Below are positions 59,120 to 64,000 of a DNA stretch of 64,000 nt, piece after piece (position 1 is the stretch's first letter; each line of letters opens with the position of its first letter). Below the pieces are notes generated by a model. It saw only the letters and a program-made list of their open reading frames with translations. It did no database searches and was not told the origin of the DNA. This stretch comes from G965247775 sp965247775 (GTDB lineage Bacteria > Chloroflexota > Dehalococcoidia > Bin125): positions 2,480,001 to 2,544,000 of the forward strand of contig OZ252031.1 of NCBI GenBank assembly GCA_965247775.1, given 5' to 3'. A program made the position numbers and the translations under genes.

Positions 59120-60697
59120 TCAGGGGACAAGCTCCACGTCCGGCAAGAGGACGGGCGCTGCGAGGAACAGGTACACCTCGTCGCCGTGGGCGATGAAGTA
59201 ATTCTCCCCCAGCCCGGCGACAGGGAAGTAGCCCTGCCACCCGGCCCCTCGATCGAGGCGCCAGGCGGCGATGACGAGGTGGCGGATGGGATCCACGACT
59301 TCGCTGATGACGCCGGTCCGCCCCTTCCAAATGAGGTGGTTGAGCCCGGCGGTGAGCGGCGTCCCCAGGCGGAAGGCACCGGCGAGCGGCGGGTCGCTCC
59401 CGGCGAGGGTGGCGCGGACGACCAGCCCGGCCGGGTCCGCGCCGCCGAGGTGGAGCACGGTGGCCGCCTCACCGTCGCGCACGAGCGAACGCGCCGGCTC
59501 GAAGCCGGGGCCGTCCCCGCCAAGCCCGATCAGTTCCCAGTCCAGTTCGAAGCCGGTGGGGACGGCGAAGCCGTCGCCATCTTGGACGACGGCGGCCAGG
59601 GTGTAGTCCCCGCCGCTGATCGCGCCGAGGCGCAGCAGGATCTTGGCAGGGGGGGCCACGACGCGGATGGTGATGCTGTCGGCGAGGTTATCGGCGAGGT
59701 CGCCGGCACGGGCCGTGACGGTGGCCGTCCCCGGCTCCTCGGCCGTGGCGGCGGAGAGGCGGGCGCGGAGGCTGCCGCCCGCGTCGGTGGCGTCCTCGGA
59801 GTGCGCCTCCGTGACGACGCGGACGCCGGCAAGGTCGGTGTCGAAGCGCACGGGCACGTCCGGCACGGGACGGCCACCGGCGTCCTGGACGATGGCGAAG
59901 AGGCTGCCGGCGGGGGCGGCGAAGGGGTGATCGCCGAGGTTGATGGCGGAGCGCAGGCTGATCAGCCGCAGGGAGGCGGGCGGGCCGTGGAGCGTGAGGC
60001 GGAGCTCGGCGGCGGCGGCGGCGGCCCGCGCGCTCACGTGGACGACGCCGGGATCCGCCTGCAAGCTGGCGCGCGCGCGGCCGTTGCCGTCGGTGAGGAC
60101 GGTGATGCTGCGACCGCGCTGGCCCGCCCCGGCGAGCGTCCCGGCACTGATCTGCAGAGTGACGGCGGCTCCCGGCACGGTGATGCTGCGGCCATCGCGC
60201 GCCTGCACGGTGAGGGCCTGGGGGACGGCGGCGCTGAGCAGGGAGCCGCTGTTGGGGGACTGGAAGGTGAGGCTGCTGGGCAGCCCCGTGAAGGTGACGG
60301 TCACGCTGCGTTCGATGGCGCCGCCGCTGGCGCGGGCGGTGACGCGGGCGTCGCCGCTGCGGCCCTCGCCGAAGAGCGCGGCGCTGGCCTGCGCCTCCCC
60401 GAGCGCGTTGGGGGTCATGGCGAGCACGACGCGCGCGGGGCCGCCGGGAGCGCCGAAGGCGCCGAGCGTGGTGGAGAGGGTGACGGTTTCGCCGCTGGCC
60501 CGCACGTCCGTGGCGCGGACGGTGATCGTGCTGCGTCCACTCTCCGCGAGGATCTTCGCGGGCGCGGCGCCCAGATCGCTGATGACGATCGGGCTGGCCT
60601 CAGCGACGGCCGGGCCACCGAGCAGCAGCAGGAGGAGGAGCAGGGCGGCCAGCGGCAGGAGCCGCGCGCGCCGCCGGGGGGGTGGAGGGGCCATCAT
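59120..60697 (-). CDS. Secreted Big/Ig-like domain protein with C-terminal W/G module
   Basis: 525 aa. Start ATG 60697 follows GGAGGA by seven bases; an upstream in-frame ATG (60754) would run through a terminator-like hairpin, so it is rejected. Signal: RRRARLLPLAALLLLLLLLGGPAVA. Then several Big_1/invasin-type Ig-like repeats, seen as recurring STITVRATDVRASGETVTLS, SLTFQSPNSGSLL and PVPDVPVRFDTDLAG blocks (residues about 35-440). The last 80 residues (LTAGLNHLIWKGRTG, AAWRLDRGAGWQGYFP, HGDEVYLFLAAP) match the module of the beta-helix protein. Presumably a surface protein; binding partner unknown. Confidence 0.83.
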   Translation of the reverse strand: MMAPPPPRRRARLLPLAALLLLLLLLGGPAVAEASPIVISDLGAAPAKILAESGRSTITVRATDVRASGETVTLSTTLGAFGAPGGPARVVLAMTPNALGEAQASAALFGEGRSGDARVTARASGGAIERSVTVTFTGLPSSLTFQSPNSGSLLSAAVPQALTVQARDGRSITVPGAAVTLQISAGTLAGAGQRGRSITVLTDGNGRARASLQADPGVVHVSARAAAAAAELRLTLHGPPASLRLISLRSAINLGDHPFAAPAGSLFAIVQDAGGRPVPDVPVRFDTDLAGVRVVTEAHSEDATDAGGSLRARLSAATAEEPGTATVTARAGDLADNLADSITIRVVAPPAKILLRLGAISGGDYTLAAVVQDGDGFAVPTGFELDWELIGLGGDGPGFEPARSLVRDGEAATVLHLGGADPAGLVVRATLAGSDPPLAGAFRLGTPLTAGLNHLIWKGRTGVISEVVDPIRHLVIAAWRLDRGAGWQGYFPVAGLGENYFIAHGDEVYLFLAAPVLLPDVELVP

Positions 60698-60728
60698 CCG
60701 GGCGTCCTCCGCATTCGGGGGATCGAAG

Positions 60729-60769
60729 GGGGCGGGGCCCGGCGTGCGCATCACGCCCGGCCCCGCCCC
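60729..60769. terminator. Strong hairpin, probable terminator
   Basis: A 17-bp stem with one C-C mismatch and a 5-base loop (left arm 60729-60746, right arm 60752-60769) lies between the LPVTG gene stop and the start of the Big-domain gene. Almost fully GC except the T-A pair next to the loop. Likely ends the upstream minus-strand transcript, though no T-tract follows. Confidence 0.65.
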
Positions 60770-60815
60770 GTTTGGCGCGCCTCAGGGAGAGGCGCTCAGC
60801 GCTCAGCTTGCGCGC

Positions 60816-61415
60816 TTAGGCGCGGAGGTGGCGACGAGCCACCGCCATGCCGCCCAGCGCCAGGCCCACGCTCAAGACCAGCGGCAGCAGGGGAAAGCCG
60901 CCGCCGGAATCCGTCAGACCGCCGCTGCCCGTGACGGGCAGGCCGTCCGGGTAGCCGTCGCCCATGCCGTCGCCCATGCCGTCGCCGTCGCCGTCACCCA
61001 TGCCGTCGCCGGGGTCAGGCTCGACGACGACTTCGACGTCGGGCGTGGTCAGGTCGAGTGCGACCTCGGTGACGCCGCCGCCGACGACGTCATAGGAGCC
61101 GCTCTGGCCGGAGGCGCCGATGCTGAAGGTCACGGAGGTGGCCCTGTCCGAGTCCACCCCGATGACCCACTCGCCGTCCCCGATCGTGCCTTCGCCAACG
61201 TTCTCATCGTCCTGGTTCCAGGCGGTGACAACGGAGCCGTCGTCCGCCGCCGCGCCGTCGAGGATGGCCCCGGAGCCGGAGTTCGCCGAGCCGAAGAACT
61301 GGGCCGGGAATCCCGGGGGGGTTGGCGTTTGCGCGAAGGCGCTGGCGGCGATCGCGAGGGCCAGGGCCGCCGCGGTCACCACCACCACCATGCGCCAGAG
61401 GGGAATCTTCGTCAT
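60816..61415 (-). CDS. Secreted protein with LPVTG motif and C-terminal membrane anchor
   Basis: 199 aa. N-terminal signal (MVVVVTAAALALAIAASAFAQ, cut likely after AFA-Q). A beta-rich region follows with PGFPAQFFGSANSGSG and DGEWVIGVDSDRATSVTFSIG, then a Met/Gly/Asp repeat (GMGDGDGDGMGDG, residues about 135-155), then LPVTG at 159-163, a 17-residue glycine spacer, a hydrophobic helix FPLLPLVLSVGLALGGMAVA and a basic RRHLRA tail. That layout is the cell-wall sorting signal of sortase substrates. No sortase gene is in the window. Asp-rich repeat may bind calcium. Confidence 0.78.
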   Translation of the reverse strand: MTKIPLWRMVVVVTAAALALAIAASAFAQTPTPPGFPAQFFGSANSGSGAILDGAAADDGSVVTAWNQDDENVGEGTIGDGEWVIGVDSDRATSVTFSIGASGQSGSYDVVGGGVTEVALDLTTPDVEVVVEPDPGDGMGDGDGDGMGDGMGDGYPDGLPVTGSGGLTDSGGGFPLLPLVLSVGLALGGMAVARRHLRA

Positions 61416-61448
61416 GGTCTAGGAGTTCCTTTCTCGGTCGTTTGGGGC

Positions 61449-61478
61449 GGGGGACGCCCCCGGACGGAGGCGTCCCCC
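61449..61478. terminator. Hairpin between the Ig-like and LPVTG genes
   Basis: A perfect 10-bp stem GGGGGACGCC/GGCGTCCCCC with a 10-base loop in the 77-base gap downstream of the 61493-63466 gene. Likely terminator or transcript boundary on the minus strand. Confidence 0.6.
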
Positions 61479-61492
61479 GGTCTCGGACCGTG

Positions 61493-63466
61493 CTAGTAGC
61501 CGCTGGCCACGGTCACCGGACCCGTGGTGACGATGAACAGGGAGTCATAGGGGGCCAGGCTGAAGTTGTTCTTCAGCAGGCCCGGCGCGTCCGCAGCGGA
61601 CACGTACGAGTGCCAACTGGTGCCGTCGTACTTCCAGACGACGGTCAGGTTCGGCACGCTGTCGAAGACCTGCGCGGCGGTCGTCTCACCGCCGCGCCAG
61701 CCGACGAACGTGGCGATCGCGCCGTCCGAGAGCTCGACGAGCGCCGGGAGCACCGGCTCGACGACCTCAGGCTCGCCGACGTTGAGGGTCAGGACGTCTG
61801 TGATCCGATCATCGCCGCTGCCGGCGCGGATGCGGAAGACGACCTGATCGCCGCCCAGTCCGGCGATGTAGTCGAACGAGGCCTCGCCGTTGTCCGTCGT
61901 CGACGGCGTGGCGTCACCGGTAGCGGGGGCCAGGCCCTCGGTGAGGCCAGCGCCCGCAACCTGAACGACGTCGACGTCGGTCGCGCCGACCAGCACGCCC
62001 GCGTCGTCGGTCACCGTGATGGTGATCGTGTTGTCGCTCAGCGGTTCAACGGTCGAGCCGTCGGCGGGGTCGGTGGCGATGCTGTGCGCGATGCCAGCGA
62101 CCGTCACCTGGGCCAAGGCCGTGAGCGGATCGGGCGTCGCCGCCAACTCGAAGTTGAGCGTGTGCACGCCGCGGGTCGCGGACTCGTCCCTGTCCGCCGT
62201 GGTGTCGTCGTCGGCCGGAGCGTTCACCTGCACGACGCACTGGCCGGCGTCGTTGGTACCGGTCGATTCGAACGCGAGCGGTGGGTCGCCGTCGCCCACC
62301 GGGGCTGTAGCCTGCTCAGCCACCGGACCACAGGCCGGGATGTCGCCCATGTCCTCGGTGCCATCACCGTCCACATCCTTGTTGACGTTGTACGTGGGCG
62401 GGGTTGCAGTGTTCTTACTCGTCCCGACCTCGTTGGAGTCGTCGGACGGACCAACGACCTCTTGAGGGTCAGACGACGGCTGCGGCCGCGCGTCACTCAC
62501 CGGGTTGCCGGCGTCGTCCGTCACGGTGAGGACGACGAAGACCGAGCCGCCGATGTGGACCGAGCCTTGCTCGGCCTCGGCGCTCAGGTTCTTGGCCTCG
62601 CCGAAGAACGTGACCGTGGCGCTTCGAGTGCCAAGCGCGGCGTGCGTAACCGTCACGGTCGCGGTGCCTTCACGCCCTGCACCCTGGAGGGTGACTGCGG
62701 CCTTGCCGCGATTCTCGTTGGAGGTGTCATCTTCAGCGTCGGCGGCAACACCAGCGACGGTTGTCACCGTACAAGCTTGGACGTTTGTGCCAGCGCCTCC
62801 CGTACCAAGGTGCCCGGTCCCGCCAGGTTCGCAGTTCAGGGTCCCAAGATTCGTGATGAAGGTCAGTGACTCCGAACCTGTCCCCGCGGTTCCGGCCGGG
62901 CTCTGGTCGTTCTTGAGAGAGGCCGTGATCAAGGTGCTGCCGGTAGAAGCGTCGGTAGTGGTCTCGGCTGCCTCGGCTGCCAGCGTGGCCGGCTTCGGCT
63001 GCGTCGTGACTGTGATGACCTGGGTCTGTGTGTCTGTCGAGACACCGCCCGCAGCGGTAACCACCGTCGCGCGGGTGACGATGATGAAGCCATCCGGCGA
63101 GTCGGCGTCAACGTTCAGCTTCACCGTGATCTGGTCTTCGTCCTCGTCGGTGTCGCAGCTGCCGCCGTCGCTACAGGCCACCGTCTGGCCGCCGCCCGAG
63201 GCGAAGCTACCGGTCGACGTGCTGTTCGAGGTGTCGATCGTGTAGCGCACGATCCGGGCGGCGAAGCCGTCGCCACCCCCATCGCTGCCCAGCGTCACGG
63301 TGTCGCCCGGCTGGACCGTGGCCGTGTTGGTGGTCAAAGCGACCTCGGCGGCCTTGGCCGGCCCGGACGAAACGGCGACCGCGACCAGCGCGACGATCGC
63401 CGCCAGGGCGACCAGCGCCATAGCCCGCAGGCCCAGCCCTCTCTTCATGATTCCTTGCTTTGTCAA
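61493..63466 (-). CDS. Secreted Ig-like repeat protein with C-terminal W/G module
   Basis: 657 aa. TTG start at 63466 is supported by GGAGG six bases upstream. Signal: GLRAMALVALAAIVALVAVAVSS ending near SGPAKA-A. Ig-like (Big/invasin) blocks: TNTATVQPGDTVTLGSDGGG, STLITASLKNDQSPAGTAG, SVFVVLTVTDDAGNPVSDARP, NTITITVTDDAGVLVGATDV (residues about 35-560). A Ca-binding-looking NVNKDVDGDGTEDMGD lies near residue 358. C-terminal 80 residues (SDGAIATFVGWRGG, LTVVWKYDGTSWHSYVS, YDSLFIVTTGPVTV) match the module shared with the proteins at 54583 and 59120. Lower GC and different composition from the housekeeping genes. Confidence 0.83.
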   Translation of the reverse strand: MTKQGIMKRGLGLRAMALVALAAIVALVAVAVSSGPAKAAEVALTTNTATVQPGDTVTLGSDGGGDGFAARIVRYTIDTSNSTSTGSFASGGGQTVACSDGGSCDTDEDEDQITVKLNVDADSPDGFIIVTRATVVTAAGGVSTDTQTQVITVTTQPKPATLAAEAAETTTDASTGSTLITASLKNDQSPAGTAGTGSESLTFITNLGTLNCEPGGTGHLGTGGAGTNVQACTVTTVAGVAADAEDDTSNENRGKAAVTLQGAGREGTATVTVTHAALGTRSATVTFFGEAKNLSAEAEQGSVHIGGSVFVVLTVTDDAGNPVSDARPQPSSDPQEVVGPSDDSNEVGTSKNTATPPTYNVNKDVDGDGTEDMGDIPACGPVAEQATAPVGDGDPPLAFESTGTNDAGQCVVQVNAPADDDTTADRDESATRGVHTLNFELAATPDPLTALAQVTVAGIAHSIATDPADGSTVEPLSDNTITITVTDDAGVLVGATDVDVVQVAGAGLTEGLAPATGDATPSTTDNGEASFDYIAGLGGDQVVFRIRAGSGDDRITDVLTLNVGEPEVVEPVLPALVELSDGAIATFVGWRGGETTAAQVFDSVPNLTVVWKYDGTSWHSYVSAADAPGLLKNNFSLAPYDSLFIVTTGPVTVASGY

Positions 63467-64000
63467 AACGTTCCTCCCCTTGTTGAGGGAATGAGCCTCT
63501 TCGTCGGGCTCGGTTCGTGGTTCGAGTGAGTCTTCTGCGTTTCTGTGCCGGGCGGGCCGGTGAACGGTCGCCCCGCCGGCTCATCCCCCCTTCGCTGCGT
63601 GGCCCGAAGGCCGCCTACGTGGACGGCGCGGATGCGCAGTCATGCGTGGCCCCACGGGCCGACACTCCCCGCAACAGTACCGGGGGGCGCCCCAGGCGAG
63701 CAACGACCGGGGTGGCCCGCTTTACGCCCGCTTTACGCCCGGTTTACGCCCGGCTTGCGGGCCCGCACCCTGGCCCCTCTCCCGGCCGCGGGAGCGCTGA
63801 GGATCTGGGCCGCGGCGGCGCGGGAGGCCTCGATCAGGTCGTCCAGGGGGCGCTCCCGGTCCACCCAATAATTCACCCCCTCCGCGCCCGCACGCGCGGA
63901 GGGGGCACGCCGTGCCAATGGGGTGCACCAGCGGGGAGCGACGGGGGCCGGGGCGCACCCCGCCCGTGCCCCGCGCGCGGGCGACCCGACCCCGTTATCT
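63467..64000. other. Terminal gap with 11-bp tandem repeat and a strong hairpin
   Basis: No convincing gene. The promoter of the 61493-63466 gene is expected in 63470-63600. A degenerate 11-base tandem repeat (unit CCCGCTTTACG, four copies, 63716-63759) is seen. A perfect 11-bp stem CCCCCTCCGCG/CGCGGAGGGGG with an 8-base loop lies at 63876-63905; on the minus strand it is followed by TGAATTATT, so it may end a transcript entering from beyond the window. A 61-residue frame (63733-63918, minus, TTG) runs through both and is not supported. Confidence 0.45.

Noticed and set aside
60698..60754. Earlier ATG for the Big-domain protein
   Set aside because: The extra 19 codons overlap a 17-bp terminator-like hairpin, and ATG 60697 has the better ribosome site.
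63716..63759. Four 11-bp units considered as a CRISPR array
   Set aside because: Units are directly adjacent with no spacers and far too short; no cas genes in the window.
63733..63918. 61-residue minus-strand frame near the window end
   Set aside because: It starts at TTG, passes through a strong hairpin and a tandem repeat, and lacks a ribosome site; kept only as a remark in the gap entry.

Overview
The window is a GC-rich (roughly 70%), gene-dense bacterial chromosome segment with about 54 protein genes, two tRNAs, no rRNA, no CRISPR array and no intact insertion sequence. The gene content fits a Chloroflexota bacterium, probably Dehalococcoidia-like: LLM-class (F420-type) oxidoreductases, CaiB/BaiF CoA-transferases, thiolases and acyl-CoA dehydrogenases, a HemQ-type chlorite-dismutase-fold protein, a Liv-type importer, and several secreted proteins sharing a W/G-rich C-terminal module. 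This placement is inferred from gene content only; no marker-gene tree could be made.

Region by region. 0-18 kb is acyl-CoA and oxidoreductase metabolism: enoyl-CoA hydratase-like protein, thiolase, aldo/keto reductase with a HemQ-like protein, a carboxymuconolactone-decarboxylase-family protein, a hydroxyisobutyrate-dehydrogenase-type enzyme, a double-domain CoA-transferase, and a thiolase-like/DUF35 pair. Mixed in are TrmH, a second SpoU methyltransferase overlapping exonuclease III, a PP2C phosphatase, and a peroxiredoxin divergent from an HxlR regulator. 18-25 kb is a complete branched-chain-amino-acid-type ABC importer (livG, livF, livH, livM) facing an unusual 830-residue binding lipoprotein built from two apparently identical binding domains. 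25-34 kb holds an amidohydrolase, two acyl-CoA dehydrogenases, a methyltransferase, a selenide water dikinase (SelD) that reads through an in-frame UGA as selenocysteine, L-2-hydroxyglutarate oxidase, RecF and a lipid kinase. 34-45 kb holds a VOC protein, a K+ channel with RCK domains, a MoxR/VWA pair, a PurM-fold protein, a two-component system and ribosomal protein bS21. 45-54 kb holds a structured intergenic region, a YkgJ protein, a class V aminotransferase, an intact LLM oxidoreductase, a frameshifted RidA, a formaldehyde-dehydrogenase-like enzyme, an NHL-propeller protein, tRNA-Arg, MgtE, a lipoprotein and tRNA-His.

54.5-63.5 kb is a surface-protein locus on the minus strand: a CSLR/beta-helix protein, a Big-type Ig-like protein, an LPVTG-ended protein and a second Ig-like protein. 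Three of these end in variants of the same module, and strong hairpins separate them. Inside this locus is a small translationally coupled pair, a short unknown protein followed by a retropepsin-like protein, in sequence that looks less tightly packed and more accessory.

The most noteworthy items are the selenoprotein SelD with a candidate bSECIS, the tandem-duplicated binding protein, the shared C-terminal module of the surface proteins, the hairpin-rich gap upstream of rpsU, and two single-base frameshifts (LLM oxidoreductase, RidA) that may be decay or assembly error.
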